Below are positions 1 through 8,662 of a DNA stretch of 34,496 nt, one piece after another. Both the position numbers and the translations under genes were made by a program. Source of the DNA: Armatimonadota bacterium (GTDB taxonomy: Bacteria; Armatimonadota; Armatimonadia; Armatimonadales; Capsulimonadaceae); contig JAFAZD010000038.1 in the NCBI GenBank assembly GCA_019239955.1, forward strand, positions 1 through 34,496. The letters run 5' to 3'. Position 1 is the first letter of the stretch. Every line of letters starts with the position of its first letter. Under the pieces are notes generated by a model. The model made no database searches. It saw only the letters and a list, made by a program, of their open reading frames with translations, and was not told the DNA's origin.

Positions 1-1365
1 CGGCCGCACGACGCGATCAAAATCCTCCGCGCTGATCCAGCCGCTCGCCAGCGCCGCCTCGCGCAGCGTCGTCCCCTCCACATGCGCCTTATGCGCGATG
101 TTCGCGGCCTTCTCGTAGCCCACCACCGGGTTCAGCGCCGTCACCAGCATCAGCGACCGGTTCAACAGCTCGGCCACGCGCTCCCGATTCAGCTCGGTTC
201 CCTCCACATTATATTTCCGGAACGTCTCGCTGGCGTCGCCCAAGATGCGTGCCGAATGGAGAAAATTCATGATGATCACCGGCCGCATCACGTTCAGGTT
301 CAGCTGCCCCTGGCTGCCGGCAAACGCGACCGCGGCGTCCTCGCCCAGCACCTGCGTGCACACCATCACCATCGCCTCGCACTGGGTCGGGTTGACCTTG
401 CCCGGCATGATCGACGAGCCCGGCTCGTTCTCCGGCAAGCTCAGCTCGCCCAGCCCGCAGCGCGGCCCGGACGCCAGCCAGCGCACGTCGTTGGCGACCT
501 TGAGCAGCGAGGAAGCGACCGTGGACAACTGGTTCGCCAACTCGACGGCGGCGTCCTGGCTGCCCTGGGCCTCAAAGTGGTTCTCGGCCTCGGTGAAGGG
601 CAGGCCGAAGCGCTGGGATAACTTTTCCGCCACCGCCGCCCCGAAGCCCTCCGGCGAGTTGATGCCGGTGCCGACCGCCGTGCCGCCGATGGCGAGCTCC
701 AGCAGGCGCGGCCTGACAGACTCCAGCCGGGCGATCCCCAGCTCCACCTGCCGCGCCCATCCCGAAGCCTCCTGGCCCAGACGGATCGGCGTCGCGTCCA
801 TCAGGTGCGTGCGCCCGATTTTCACGATCTCGTCCCACTGCCGCGCCTTGTCCGCCAGGGCGGAGCGCAGCGCGCGCAGGGCCGCCAGCAACTGCTCCAG
901 TCCGAGGGCGGCGGCGACGTGGATCGCGGTCGGGATGACGTCGTTGGACGACTGGCTCTTGTTGACGTGGTCGTTCGGGTGGACCGGGCTTTTCGAGCCG
1001 ACCGCGCCCCCGGCCAGTTGGATGGCGCGGTTGGCGAGCACCTCGTTGGTGTTCATGTTGGTGGAGGTGCCCGATCCCGTCTGGAAGATGTCCACCACGA
1101 ACTGGTCGTCGAGTTTCCCGTCCATCACCTCCTCGGCCGCCTGGCCGATGAGCCGGGACAGGTCCGGCGACAGCAGGCCCATCTCGGCGTTCACCTCGGC
1201 GGCGGCGCGCTTGATCGCCCCCAGGGCCAGGATGAACGTGCGCGGGAAGCGGAGGCCGGAGACGGGGAAGTTGGCGACGGCGCGGGCGGTCTGCGCGCCG
1301 TAGAGGGCATCGGCGGGGACCTGGAACTCCCCCATCGAGTCGCGCTCGGTGCGTGTGTTGGTCAT
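1..1365 (-). CDS. fumC: Class II fumarate hydratase (3' end cut by window)
   Basis: It interconverts fumarate and L-malate in the TCA cycle as an iron-independent cytosolic homotetramer. The minus-strand frame opens at ATG 1365 ([20 protein letters not shown]) and stays open to base 1, giving 455 codons; the family is about 460 residues, so only a few C-terminal residues are missing. The fumarase/aspartase signature [11 protein letters not shown] is present, as are [10 protein letters not shown], the SSNDVIPTA loop and GRTHLMDA. A ribosome-binding site AAGG lies 6 nt before the ATG and overlaps the rex stop codon region; only 8 bp separate rex from fumC, so the two are very probably co-transcribed from the rex promoter. 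Argininosuccinate lyase and aspartase share the fold, but the N-terminal region and the SSND loop fit fumarase best. Confidence 0.95.
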   Translation of the reverse strand, partial: MTNTRTERDSMGEFQVPADALYGAQTARAVANFPVSGLRFPRTFILALGAIKRAAAEVNAEMGLLSPDLSRLIGQAAEEVMDGKLDDQFVVDIFQTGSGTSTNMNTNEVLANRAIQLAGGAVGSKSPVHPNDHVNKSQSSNDVIPTAIHVAAALGLEQLLAALRALRSALADKARQWDEIVKIGRTHLMDATPIRLGQEASGWARQVELGIARLESVRPRLLELAIGGTAVGTGINSPEGFGAAVAEKLSQRFGLPFTEAENHFEAQGSQDAAVELANQLSTVASSLLKVANDVRWLASGPRCGLGELSLPENEPGSSIMPGKVNPTQCEAMVMVCTQVLGEDAAVAFAGSQGQLNLNVMRPVIIMNFLHSARILGDASETFRKYNVEGTELNRERVAELLNRSLMLVTALNPVVGYEKAANIAHKAHVEGTTLREAALASGWISAEDFDRVVRP

Positions 1366-1373
1366 GATCTGCC

Positions 1374-2012
1374 TTACTTGGCCGCGTCCGTCGAGAGGTG
1401 ATACGACAACACGGCCAGCTCCTGCAAGAATGAGACGTTGCGGACGACGACGCGCTCCGGGACGCGCAGAATGATCGGGGCGAAGTTCAGGATCACGCGG
1501 ACCCCGGCCGCGATCACCTCCTCGGCGACGGCCTGCGCGGCGGCTGCGGGGACACAGAGAATGGCGATGCGCGCGTCCAGCGCCTGATTGACCTCGCGCA
1601 ACCGCGCCTCATCCTGGATGACCAGCTCGCCCTGGGACCGGCCGATCTTGGCCGGGTCGGTGTCGAAGGCGGCGGCGATGTGAAACTTGTGTTCGCGCAG
1701 GCCGGGGTAGCCGATCAGGGCGCTGCCCAGGTTGCCCGCGCCGATGAGAATGATCGGCTGCATCCGGTCAATCTTCAAAATCCCGGCGATGCGGTTTTGC
1801 AGTTCGATGACGTTATAGCCGACGCCAGGCTTGCCGAATTCGCCGAAGTAAGACAGGTCCTTGCGGAACTGGGCGGCGTTGATGCCGGTCTGCTTCTCCA
1901 CGTCGGTGCTGGAGATGGTCTCCACCTGGGACGCCTCCAGGTCGATCAGAAAGCGCAGGTAAGTGGCGAGACGCTCCAGCGTGGGGATCGGCACCTTCGG
2001 GCTGCTGTTCAC
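1374..2012 (-). CDS. rex: Redox-sensing transcriptional repressor Rex
   Basis: Rex senses the NADH/NAD+ ratio and represses fermentation and respiration genes when NADH is low. An N-terminal winged helix ([20 protein letters not shown], then [25 protein letters not shown]) is followed by a Rossmann NAD(H)-binding domain with [14 protein letters not shown] chose the GTG start at 2012 ([10 protein letters not shown], 212 residues, the usual Rex length). A GGGAG sequence sits 8 nt upstream of it. The longer ATG at 2051 overlaps the last bases of a TATAAT -10 box, so it could not be in the transcript. The stop lies 8 bp before fumC, which suggests that a redox sensor and a TCA enzyme share one mRNA. 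No clear Rex operator (TTGTGA-type inverted repeat) was found in front of it. Confidence 0.93.
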   Translation of the reverse strand: MNSSPKVPIPTLERLATYLRFLIDLEASQVETISSTDVEKQTGINAAQFRKDLSYFGEFGKPGVGYNVIELQNRIAGILKIDRMQPIILIGAGNLGSALIGYPGLREHKFHIAAAFDTDPAKIGRSQGELVIQDEARLREVNQALDARIAILCVPAAAAQAVAEEVIAAGVRVILNFAPIILRVPERVVVRNVSFLQELAVLSYHLSTDAAK

Positions 2013-2049
2013 GGTGAATTCTCCCGCCTTCGTGAAGAATGGCGCAATC

Positions 2050-2079
2050 ATTATAGCCCGCCCCCCGAAGCGGCGTCAA
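2050..2079 (-). promoter_or_regulatory. Sigma-70 promoter of rex-fumC
   Basis: On the minus strand TTGACG (2079-2074), an 18-bp spacer and TATAAT (2055-2050) form a near-consensus promoter between the TPR gene stop (2092) and rex. Transcription would start about 7 nt after the -10, downstream of the ATG at 2051, which supports the GTG start at 2012. Confidence 0.75.
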
Positions 2080-2091
2080 CCCCCGTGACCG

Positions 2092-3087
2092 TCACTGCGG
2101 CGCGTCGGGGGACCACCAGGGGTTGCGGAAGGCCGGCAGCATCTGGGCGGCGGATAGGGAGGAGAGGTCCGGCCCCAGGGCCGCCAGGGCGGCGGGGGTG
2201 GTGTCGGCGACGAAGGCCAGGGCGGGCGCGGCGTCCGGGGCGCTGCCGGCGGGCGCGAGCAGGCAGCGGATAGTCCAGGAGGTCGGGGCGCGGTCGCCCT
2301 GGGCGCGGCCTGCGGCCTGGAGCGCCAGGAGGCCGTCGCGCAGCAGGCCATCGCGCACGGACGCGCCCGCCGGCGGTGACGGGCAGAGGACGGTCAGGGT
2401 GATGGCGCTCTGGCGCGGGTCCATCTGAACGCCGACCGGGGTGATGTTCTGCGCCGTCATCTGCGCGTCCTGCTGGAGCGCCTGGAGCAGCGCCTGCTCC
2501 GACGGGTCGGCGGCCTGGACGGCGTCCGGCGCCGGCCCGTTGACGGCGGCGGCCGGGAGCACGACGGGCGCGGCCTTCACCTGCGGCTCGTCGGCCCGGC
2601 GGCTCCGGTCCATGGCGAGGCCGGCGAGCACCACCACCAGCACGGTCAGTGCTGCCACAAGCCAGGCCCCCCAGCGCAGCAGCGTCTCCGGGTGGCGCAG
2701 GCCCCGCGCCGGCGGCGCGGGCGGGACCTGAACGACGATGGGGGAGAGGGGGGTGTAGTCGCTGTGGGGGTGCAGGGCCGCGAGCTGGCGCTGCCGGGAC
2801 TCCAGCAGGCGATCCAGCTTGAGCCGGTCGGCCGGGCTGTCGGGGTTGATGTCGAGGGCCATCCGGTACCACTGGATGGCGTCGTCAAGGCGGCCCTGGT
2901 TCTCGTAGATGTCGCCGAGCAGGCTCTGCGCGGAGGCGCTCTCGGGCGCAAGCCGCAGGGCGGCCATGCACTTCTCCACGGCCTCGTCCCAGCGTCCGCG
3001 CATCCGCAGCAGGTTGGCCTGCGCGAGCAACGTGTAGGCCTCGCGGGGCAGGGCGGGATCCTGGGACGGTGTGGGCGTCGTTGTCAC
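2092..3087 (-). CDS. TPR-repeat single-pass membrane protein
   Basis: This is an unrecognised 331-residue protein. The first ~100 residues carry about two to three TPR units ([20 protein letters not shown], then [20 protein letters not shown]). A proline-rich stretch and one strongly hydrophobic membrane helix near residues 135-160 ([18 protein letters not shown]) follow, then a ~170-residue domain of unknown fold. TPRs mediate protein-protein contacts; by topology the repeats are probably cytoplasmic and the C-terminal domain outside. The GTG start at 3087 overlaps the dut stop (GTGA) and has AGGAGG 7 nt upstream, which decides it over upstream in-frame codons that lie in dut. It is the last gene of the kinase-dut operon. 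Its role is unknown. Confidence 0.8.
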   Translation of the reverse strand: MTTTPTPSQDPALPREAYTLLAQANLLRMRGRWDEAVEKCMAALRLAPESASAQSLLGDIYENQGRLDDAIQWYRMALDINPDSPADRLKLDRLLESRQRQLAALHPHSDYTPLSPIVVQVPPAPPARGLRHPETLLRWGAWLVAALTVLVVVLAGLAMDRSRRADEPQVKAAPVVLPAAAVNGPAPDAVQAADPSEQALLQALQQDAQMTAQNITPVGVQMDPRQSAITLTVLCPSPPAGASVRDGLLRDGLLALQAAGRAQGDRAPTSWTIRCLLAPAGSAPDAAPALAFVADTTPAALAALGPDLSSLSAAQMLPAFRNPWWSPDAPQ

Positions 3088-3566
3088 GGGCGGTCCTCCT
3101 CCGGCGGGCGCAGGCCCGAATGTCCCCCCGTGTGGCCGAAGCCGCCCGCGCCGCGCGCCGTCCCCGGCAGCGGGCCATCGCCGAGGTCCTCCCACTCGGC
3201 GCGGACGACCGGGGCGAAGACAAGCTGGGCGATCCGGTCCCCACGCCGGAGGGTGATGGGCGAGTCGCCCCAATTGATGACGATGACAGTGATCTCGCCG
3301 GTGTAGTCGCTGTCAATGGTGCCCGGCGCGTTCACCAGGCCCAGGCCGAGGCGGGCGGCGAGGCCGCTGCGCGGGCGCACCTGCGCCTCGCAGCCGTCGG
3401 GGACGGCGATGCGGATGCCGGTCGGGATCAGGGCGCGCCGGCCGGGATCAAGCGTCAGGCTGACCGGGACGGCGGCGTACAGGTCCATGCCGGACGCGCC
3501 CGGGGTGGCGTAGGAGGGCAGCGGCAGGTCGCGGGCGTGCGGCTCGCGGGAGACGGCGACGCGCAC
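3084..3566 (-). CDS. dut: Deoxyuridine 5'-triphosphate nucleotidohydrolase (dUTPase)
   Basis: It hydrolyses dUTP to dUMP and pyrophosphate, keeping uracil out of DNA and feeding dTMP synthesis; it acts as a cytosolic homotrimer. All five motifs of the trimeric family are visible in 160 residues: SGMDLYA (1), PRSGLA (2), [14 protein letters not shown] (3, with the catalytic-water Asp), RIAQLVF (4) and the C-terminal GAGGFGHTG (5). The start is GTG 3566, one base after the kinase stop, with a G-rich stretch 6 nt upstream. The stop overlaps the GTG of the TPR gene. About 15 charged, Pro-rich residues follow motif 5. Confidence 0.95.
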   Translation of the reverse strand: MRVAVSREPHARDLPLPSYATPGASGMDLYAAVPVSLTLDPGRRALIPTGIRIAVPDGCEAQVRPRSGLAARLGLGLVNAPGTIDSDYTGEITVIVINWGDSPITLRRGDRIAQLVFAPVVRAEWEDLGDGPLPGTARGAGGFGHTGGHSGLRPPEEDRP

Positions 3567-3567
3567 C

Positions 3568-5253
3568 TCACGCCCCCTTCCGGGGGCCGGCCCCCTCCGT
3601 CTGGCGCACGGGCAGGATCAGGGTGAAGACGCTGCCCCTGCCGGTCTCGCTCTCCACGGTGACGGTGCCGTGGTGGGCCTCCGTCAAGGCCTTGACCAGG
3701 GCCAGGCCGATGCCCGTGCCGCCGATCTCGCGGCTGTCCCGGTTGTCCACCCGGTAGAACCGGTCGAACAGCTTGGGCAGGTGCTCGCGCGAGATGCCCA
3801 TGCCCTCGTCCGTGACCCGCAGCGAGACGGCGCGCGGGTGGGCCTCACCGCCGGCCCGGTCGGTCACCACACGCCCGACCACGCGGACCTCCCCGCCCCG
3901 GGGGGAGTATTTGATGGCGTTACTGACCAGGTTGGTCAGAATCTGCTCCAGCTTGTCCGGGTCGGCCTCGATGTGAGGGAAGTCCGGCGGGAAGTCCAGG
4001 GCCAGCGCGTGGTTCTTGGCATAGGCGCGCTGGACGCTGAGGACCTTCTCGGCCAGGGCGGGCGCGTCCACGTCCTCCCAGTGCATCTGCATGGCGCGGC
4101 CCTGCTCGATGCGGGCGATGTCCAGCAGGTCCTGGATGAGCCGCGTCAGCCGGTCGCACTCCGTATCCACGATGGCATAAAACTCACGGCGCGTGGCCTC
4201 GTCGTAGAAGCCCTCGGTGTCGGCGAGCAGGGTGGAGATGAATCCCTTGATGCTGGTCAGGGGAGTGCGCAACTCGTGCGAGACCGTGCGGATGAAGTCG
4301 GTCTTCATCCGCTCGACGCCGCGGATTTCGGTGATGTCGTTGAAGACGGCGACGATGCCGGCGGGCGCGCCGTCGTCGTCACGCACCGGGGCGCACTGCA
4401 CCTGATAGATGCGCTCGCGCAGCGGGTCCTCCGGCTGGGCGTCCTTGATCGGGACCGTGATCTCCTCGGCCAACTCGCCCGGGCCGCCGTCGAGGGCGCG
4501 GTCGAGCAGGGCGCGCACGCGCTCGGCGGCGACGACCCGCTCGAAGGGGACTCCGACCAGCGGCGTGTGGGGCGCGAGGTCAAGGATGGCGCGGGCGGAG
4601 GGGTTGATCTGCACGATGCGCCCGTTGTTGCCGACCACCAGCAGGCCGGCGTACAGGCTCTCGATGGTGTGGATCAGCTCCTGCTTTTCCTGGATGACCT
4701 CGCGGTACATCTGGGCGGAGGCGATCACGGCGGCCGCGGTCGTCGCCATGCGCTCCAGCAGCCCCACGTCCTCGGTCAGAAAGATGCCGCCGTCCTTTTT
4801 GTTGAAGACGTGCAGGACGCCCACGGTGGTGCGCTCCAGGATGCGGTTCTCGTCGTCACGCCGTTCCACGATCAGCGGCACGGAGACGCCGTTGCGGACG
4901 CCGTACTGGGCGAGGCCCTCGGTGGCGGCGCGTGGGTCGTGGGCGGCGTCGTACAGGATGATGGGCGTGTTGTTGCGGAAGACGTCGACGCTGAGGCCGT
5001 CCTCTGAGATACGGCGTTCCAGGTGCAGCAGTTGTTCGCGGGTGAAGCCCAGGGCGGGGTGCGTCGCGTAGAGGGTGCCGGCGACGGGGTCGTGCAGGAG
5101 GAACACGCACCGCTCCGCCTGCAATATCTTGGCGATGCGATCCACAAGTCGCTTCAGTGTCTCTTCGAATTCCATCAGCGGCGGCGTCGGGGCGCAACCG
5201 TCGGCGAGCGGCGCGGGCTGAGCCGGGGTCGGGGACGGCTTGTGAGAGTGCAT
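3568..5253 (-). CDS. Soluble GAF-PAS hybrid sensor histidine kinase
   Basis: A 561-residue two-component kinase with no membrane segment, so it senses an internal signal. Order: a Pro-rich N-terminus; GAF (about 30-180); PAS (about 195-310, [22 protein letters not shown] and a PAC tail ending FNDITEIRG); HisKA with the phospho-acceptor His326 in [10 protein letters not shown]; and HATPase_c (about 428-550) with N box [11 protein letters not shown]1 DEGMGI, F box LFDRFYR and G2 [10 protein letters not shown]. The architecture is complete and the essential residues are present. No response regulator is adjacent; it instead heads an operon with dut (1-bp gap) and a TPR protein, so its partner is unknown. 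An extended -10 promoter lies about 110 bp upstream. Confidence 0.93.
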   Translation of the reverse strand: MHSHKPSPTPAQPAPLADGCAPTPPLMEFEETLKRLVDRIAKILQAERCVFLLHDPVAGTLYATHPALGFTREQLLHLERRISEDGLSVDVFRNNTPIILYDAAHDPRAATEGLAQYGVRNGVSVPLIVERRDDENRILERTTVGVLHVFNKKDGGIFLTEDVGLLERMATTAAAVIASAQMYREVIQEKQELIHTIESLYAGLLVVGNNGRIVQINPSARAILDLAPHTPLVGVPFERVVAAERVRALLDRALDGGPGELAEEITVPIKDAQPEDPLRERIYQVQCAPVRDDDGAPAGIVAVFNDITEIRGVERMKTDFIRTVSHELRTPLTSIKGFISTLLADTEGFYDEATRREFYAIVDTECDRLTRLIQDLLDIARIEQGRAMQMHWEDVDAPALAEKVLSVQRAYAKNHALALDFPPDFPHIEADPDKLEQILTNLVSNAIKYSPRGGEVRVVGRVVTDRAGGEAHPRAVSLRVTDEGMGISREHLPKLFDRFYRVDNRDSREIGGTGIGLALVKALTEAHHGTVTVESETGRGSVFTLILPVRQTEGAGPRKGA

Positions 5254-5288
5254 GGGCGTGATGTGACCTCGTAAACAGAAGAAAGAAC

Positions 5289-5349
5289 GTCTCCGCGCAG
5301 GCGGGGACTCAGCCGCAGGCCGGGAAGCGGCGAATCCATTCGCTGACCT
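5289..5349. repeat. Dispersed palindrome-rich repeat, copy 1
   Basis: This ~60-bp segment between the kinase start and its promoter matches 17508-17565 along its length. Shared blocks include CCGCGCAGGCGG, an AGGCC block and GCGGCGAAT-CATTCGCTG. Each copy can form several short hairpins (GTCTCCGC/GCGGGGAC and CGAAT/ATTCG). It would be transcribed as part of the kinase leader. Confidence 0.65.
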
Positions 5350-5363
5350 CCGCGTAACGATTT

Positions 5364-5372
5364 ATTATATCA
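5364..5372 (-). promoter_or_regulatory. Extended -10 promoter of the kinase-dut operon
   Basis: TGATATAAT on the minus strand (TGn plus a perfect TATAAT, 5369-5364) lies in the only AT-rich patch of the 148-bp gap. No good -35 hexamer is visible, as expected for an extended -10 promoter. Upstream at 5379-5391 is a perfect palindrome, CCGCCA-G-TGGCGG, in the -20 to -30 area, a possible operator. Confidence 0.55.
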
Positions 5373-5401
5373 CGAAAACCGCCAGTGGCGGGTGATCTGG
5401 C

Positions 5402-6115
5402 TCATGTCGTGAGCAGCCGCAGGCAATTCTCGCACCGCTGCGGCTCGGCATACTCCTTCACGGCCTTGATCATGCCGGAGGGCAGGGACATGTGGCAGGC
5501 CCCGCAGGAGCCGTCCTCGATCTTGGCGATTCCGACGCCGCTTTTGGCGCGGATGTCGTCGTAGCGCTTGAGCAGTGCCTTGTCCTCGATCTGCAGGGCG
5601 GCCTCGCCGCGGCGGCGCGTCAGGTCGGCCAGCTCCAGTTCCAGGGTGTCGTGGCGGGAGCGGAAGGCGGCGACGGTGTCGGCGCGCCGGGTGTCGGCCT
5701 CCCGGGCCCGCTCCTCGGCGGCGGTCAGGTCGGACTGGGCCCGCTCCACCCGGTCCATCAGCTCCAGAATGCGCCCGTCCAGGTCGGCGCGCTGGCGGCC
5801 CAGGGCGGCGATCTCCTTCTCCATGTTGCTGAGTTCCTTGGGGTTGGTGACGCCGCCCTTGTAGAGTCTGTCGTGGTAGGTCTTGCGCTTGTCTTCGACG
5901 CCCTTCAGCTTCAGCTCGCTGTCCTTCAGGTCACCCTGCAAATGGTGCAGGGCCGTGCGCTTCCCCTCGGCTTCGGCGCGCGCTGCGGCGGCATTCTCGG
6001 TGGCCGCCGCGCCGGTGTCCAGGGCGGCCTGGGATTTGCGGGTGCGGGCGATCTGGCTGTCCAGCTGCTGCAGGCCATAGAGCGCCTGCAGCGTGTCGTA
6101 AAGCGAGGTCGGCAT
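5402..6115 (-). CDS. CT398-like coiled-coil C4 zinc-ribbon protein
   Basis: A 237-residue cytosolic protein of the family typified by Chlamydia CT398 (zf-RING_7/DUF164-like). Residues ~10-180 are a long Ala/Glu/Arg-rich coiled coil interrupted by the conserved YKGGVTNPKELSNMEKEI segment. The C-terminus is a zinc ribbon with Cys204-Cys207 (CGACH) and Cys228-Cys231 (CENC). Family members have been linked to nucleic-acid or secretion-associated assemblies, but the molecular role is not settled. AGGAG lies 10 nt before the ATG, and a strong promoter (6137-6165) precedes it. It is the most upstream minus-strand gene here; the kinase operon has its own promoter downstream. Confidence 0.88.
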   Translation of the reverse strand: MPTSLYDTLQALYGLQQLDSQIARTRKSQAALDTGAAATENAAAARAEAEGKRTALHHLQGDLKDSELKLKGVEDKRKTYHDRLYKGGVTNPKELSNMEKEIAALGRQRADLDGRILELMDRVERAQSDLTAAEERAREADTRRADTVAAFRSRHDTLELELADLTRRRGEAALQIEDKALLKRYDDIRAKSGVGIAKIEDGSCGACHMSLPSGMIKAVKEYAEPQRCENCLRLLTT

Positions 6116-6136
6116 GGCGGGGATACTCCTGGTCCC

Positions 6137-6165
6137 ATTCTACCGGAAAGGCCGCCGGGTGTCAA
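6137..6165 (-). promoter_or_regulatory. Consensus sigma-70 promoter of the zinc-ribbon gene
   Basis: TTGACA (6165-6160), a 17-bp spacer and TAGAAT (6142-6137) on the minus strand give a near-perfect housekeeping promoter 22 bp upstream of the ATG at 6115. It lies in the 124-bp divergent region shared with the ECF sigma gene. Confidence 0.8.
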
Positions 6166-6239
6166 TGCGGCTGGACCGATAGATTCCCCCCTGCCGTGCG
6201 TACTCTCAAGAGGAGCGAAACAAAAACAAGGGGAACAAC

Positions 6240-6842
6240 GTGATGATACTGCCCCGGCTGGGCCTGCGCCGCCGCTTTCGTCCCAGCCAGGACGAGGGAA
6301 CGTCCGCCGCGCTGACGGCGGCCGCATTGCAGGAGCGCTATCTTGACGACATCTTCCGCTACGTCGCGCGCCGCGTGGCGCGCCGGGAGGACGCCGAAGA
6401 CATCACCGCTGAATGTTTCGCCGCCGCCTTCGCGGCCCTGCCTGGCTTTCGCGGCCAATGCGACGTCCGGCTGTGGCTGCTGGGGATCGCCCGCCGCAAA
6501 GTCGCCGACGCACTGCGACGGACGGCACGGCGGCGCGAGGTCCTTGACTCGGAGGCGGATGCTCTTCACCATTGCCCGTCCGAGAACGGGTCGCCGGAGG
6601 CCGCCCTTGCGGCACAGGAGTCGGCCCGAGAGTTGAGACGAATGATCCGGTCTCTGAAGGAGCCGCAGCGCGAGGCGCTGCTGCTGCATTATGTGGAGGG
6701 CCTGCCGCAGTCGGAGGTCGCGGTCGTGATGGGGCGCTCCCCGGCCGCCATCAACAGCCTCTTGCAGCGGGCGCGCGCGGCCCTCCTGCGCGCGGGCCGA
6801 GGCTATTTTCTGGATGATTCCGATGACGAGGCGAGCAAATGA
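6240..6842 (+). CDS. ECF-type RNA polymerase sigma factor
   Basis: A 200-residue extracytoplasmic-function sigma factor that would redirect RNA polymerase to a stress or envelope regulon. Sigma region 2 spans about residues 30-95 (YLDDIFRYVARRVARREDAE, then LWLLGIARRKVADALRR for 2.4). Region 4 spans about 135-190 (LKEPQREALLLHYVEGLPQS, then a helix-turn-helix AAINSLLQRARAAL). Regions 1 and 3 are absent, as in ECFs. The frame begins GTG 6240 followed directly by ATG 6243; AAGGGG sits 6 and 9 nt upstream respectively, so either is possible. The stop overlaps the next gene (ATGA), implying coupling with a membrane partner that may act as its anti-sigma. Confidence 0.93.
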   Translation: MMILPRLGLRRRFRPSQDEGTSAALTAAALQERYLDDIFRYVARRVARREDAEDITAECFAAAFAALPGFRGQCDVRLWLLGIARRKVADALRRTARRREVLDSEADALHHCPSENGSPEAALAAQESARELRRMIRSLKEPQREALLLHYVEGLPQSEVAVVMGRSPAAINSLLQRARAALLRAGRGYFLDDSDDEASK

Positions 6843-8179
6843 CACAAGGGCGACTGTCCAATGAACTCATCAAGCAGCAGCTGACGGACCTCTTCCCCGC
6901 CGAGGAGCCGTCGCCTGAGTTGCGGGCGCGCGTCGCCGCGCTGGCGCTGCAACAGCAGGAGATCGCGCATCAGGCCGCCGCGCGCCAACGCGGCAGACGC
7001 CTCGTCCTCGCCGCCGCCGGGGCCGCCGTGCTGGGGGGCCTCCTGGAGATGACCCTCCCGCCGCTGGCCGCAGCCCGGATGCTGCGGCGCATGGACGGAG
7101 TCATGCGCGACGCCCGGAGCGCGCACTTCATCCTCCGCCGTGTGCAGCCGGACGGCAGCAGCGTCAAGATCGGCGAAACATGGTATCAAGACGGCGCGTG
7201 GCGGATGGAAAATGTCTTTGAGACGGGGCCCCGGACCCAAATCTTTGCGAACGGCAAGTTGTGGTCCTACGACTCCAAGGCGGACACCGTCACGGTCGAG
7301 CGCAGGAGCAGCCCCTTCGGCTACCCCAGCGCCGGCTTCTCACTCACCGCCCTGCTTGGAAGCGGGGCGTCCGGGAAGACCGCCGACTCACCACAGGACC
7401 TGGGCGAGACCACGATCAATGGCCGCCGCGCGCATCAAGTCGCCATCATTTCGGCAGCGGGTGAGCGTATGGTATTCTCTGCGGACCCGGATACGGACCT
7501 GCCGTTCCACATGGACGTTCAGCGCAAGACGGATCACGGGTGGGAGTTAGGCGCCACCGGGGACATGGACTACAACCAGCCGTTGCCGAAAAGGCTCTTC
7601 GTCCCGGACTTTCCGCGCACAGCCCGGGTGCGCGACATTGATGCAAGTGTGCGTGCTCTGCATCAGCGATGGATCAACGGCATCGCCAGGCAACGCGCCG
7701 GCGACCGCACGGTCGTAATCCGGGACTTGCAGGTCAACGCCGAAGGCGACGTTTTCTTGCTCTATACGGCGGGACACTACCCCGGCGACTGGCAGGACGA
7801 CGTTATCATCAACATCAATGATGATGCCGGCAACCATTATAACAGGGGCCGTGAGATCGGGACGCACTTCCGTGGAAATAAAGCCGGCCTTGTCTTCAAC
7901 GGCGAGCAACTGGAAGGAATCTGCACGATTGCCCCGGTGTTGGGCCGCCAGGTGCATCAGCTAACGATCAAGTTCGACTGCACTCCCGTGCCCCGGCACG
8001 GTATCAGAGACATGCCTGTGCCGGGCGTCCGCTACGAGCTCCTCGGCAGAAACCCGGTGACGGCCGTTTTCACGCTGCCGATTCATGAGCGCATCCCGTC
8101 AGACCTGCCGGATTACATGCCGTATATGCCCTTTCCAGTGACGGAGCAGGACTTGGAAGAATTGAGAGGCAGGCACTGA
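6839..8179 (+). CDS. Membrane-anchored extracytoplasmic protein coupled to ECF sigma (candidate anti-sigma/sensor)
   Basis: 446 residues: a ~52-residue charged cytoplasmic head, one membrane helix (about 54-75, LVLAAAGAAVLGGLL) and a ~370-residue outside domain. The first half of that domain (about 85-250) has the beta-strand pattern of LolA/RseB-like proteins (AHFILRRVQPDGSSVKIGET, then WRMENVFETGPRTQIFANGK). The second half resembles no family I know. The head lacks the H-x3-C-x2-C zinc motif of classical anti-sigma factors. The 4-bp overlap with the sigma gene suggests a regulatory partner that joins anchor and sensor in one chain; that is inference. A terminator follows directly. Confidence 0.75.
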   Translation: MTQGRLSNELIKQQLTDLFPAEEPSPELRARVAALALQQQEIAHQAAARQRGRRLVLAAAGAAVLGGLLEMTLPPLAAARMLRRMDGVMRDARSAHFILRRVQPDGSSVKIGETWYQDGAWRMENVFETGPRTQIFANGKLWSYDSKADTVTVERRSSPFGYPSAGFSLTALLGSGASGKTADSPQDLGETTINGRRAHQVAIISAAGERMVFSADPDTDLPFHMDVQRKTDHGWELGATGDMDYNQPLPKRLFVPDFPRTARVRDIDASVRALHQRWINGIARQRAGDRTVVIRDLQVNAEGDVFLLYTAGHYPGDWQDDVIININDDAGNHYNRGREIGTHFRGNKAGLVFNGEQLEGICTIAPVLGRQVHQLTIKFDCTPVPRHGIRDMPVPGVRYELLGRNPVTAVFTLPIHERIPSDLPDYMPYMPFPVTEQDLEELRGRH

Positions 8180-8190
8180 CAAAAGATCAA

Positions 8191-8226
8191 GCCCGGCCCT
8201 ATGTTCGATAGGGGCCGGGCTTTTCC
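8191..8226 (+). terminator. Rho-independent terminator of the ECF operon
   Basis: GCCCGGCCCTAT pairs with ATAGGGGCCGGGC (one bulged G) around a short loop and is followed by TTTTCCTTTT. It sits 11 bp after the stop at 8179 and 23 bp before the convergent stop at 8249, so it may serve both sides, though the minus-strand T-run is poor. Confidence 0.85.
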
Positions 8227-8248
8227 TTTTCAGCGGTTGCAGGCAGGC

Positions 8249-8662
8249 TCAGTCGTTGCTGTCATGGTGGCGATACTGCCAGCCGTAGGCATTGCCGTAA
8301 GGCGCACCGGAGGATCGGTAGCTATTGTAGCCGCTGCGGTTGTAGTTCTCGTAGTCCCCGCCATCGTGATAGCGGTGGTAATACTCATCGCGGCTCTGGT
8401 CCTGCGACTGGTTCTGGCGGGCCTTCTCGTACTGGCTGCCCGCGACGGCCGCGCCCGCCGCGCCCAGCAGGGCCAGGCCGTTGTTGTGATTGAGCAGGCC
8501 AAGCCCGGCGATGGCGGCCCCGCCGATGGCGAGGTTACGCATCAGATTCTTGTTCGCCTGCCGGTCGGCGTCCTTGCCGGCGAACACGGCGGTGGGGGCG
8601 AGGGCGGTTGTCCCGAACGCCGCCACCAGGCCCAGAGTCGTCAATTTCGCGCATCGTTTCAT
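8249..8662 (-). CDS. Exported Gly/Ala-rich protein with Gln/Asn/Tyr-rich tail
   Basis: An unrecognised 137-residue protein. A Sec signal peptide (about 1-28, LGLVAAFGTTALAPTAVFA, then GKD) precedes a Gly/Ala-rich helical stretch (about 43-76, LAIGGAAIAGLGLL, GLALLGAAGAAVAG) reminiscent of glycine-zipper segments. The last 55 residues are very hydrophilic and rich in Gln, Arg, Tyr, Asn and His (HRYHDGGDYENYNRSGYNSY). GAGAGGG lies 10 nt before the ATG. The composition suggests a small envelope or surface protein; no enzymatic motif is seen. Confidence 0.75.
   Translation of the reverse strand: MKRCAKLTTLGLVAAFGTTALAPTAVFAGKDADRQANKNLMRNLAIGGAAIAGLGLLNHNNGLALLGAAGAAVAGSQYEKARQNQSQDQSRDEYYHRYHDGGDYENYNRSGYNSYRSSGAPYGNAYGWQYRHHDSND

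Noticed and set aside
2013-2049. Rex operator in the rex leader
   Set aside because: Only a loose TTCGTGAAG-like half-site is visible; no inverted repeat matching the Rex consensus.
2013-2051. Rex start at ATG 2051
   Set aside because: This ATG overlaps the -10 TATAAT of the rex promoter, and the GTG at 2012 has a ribosome-binding site and gives the usual protein length.
3670-5007. 445-codon plus-strand ORF opposite the histidine kinase
   Set aside because: Shadow of a well-supported kinase gene; its composition is repetitive Val/Gly/Asp/His with no motif.
6173-6203. ECF-type autoregulatory promoter in front of the first sigma gene
   Set aside because: A GGACC and a GCGTAC can be picked out, but the spacer is about 21 bp and the -35 is imperfect, too weak to report as a feature.
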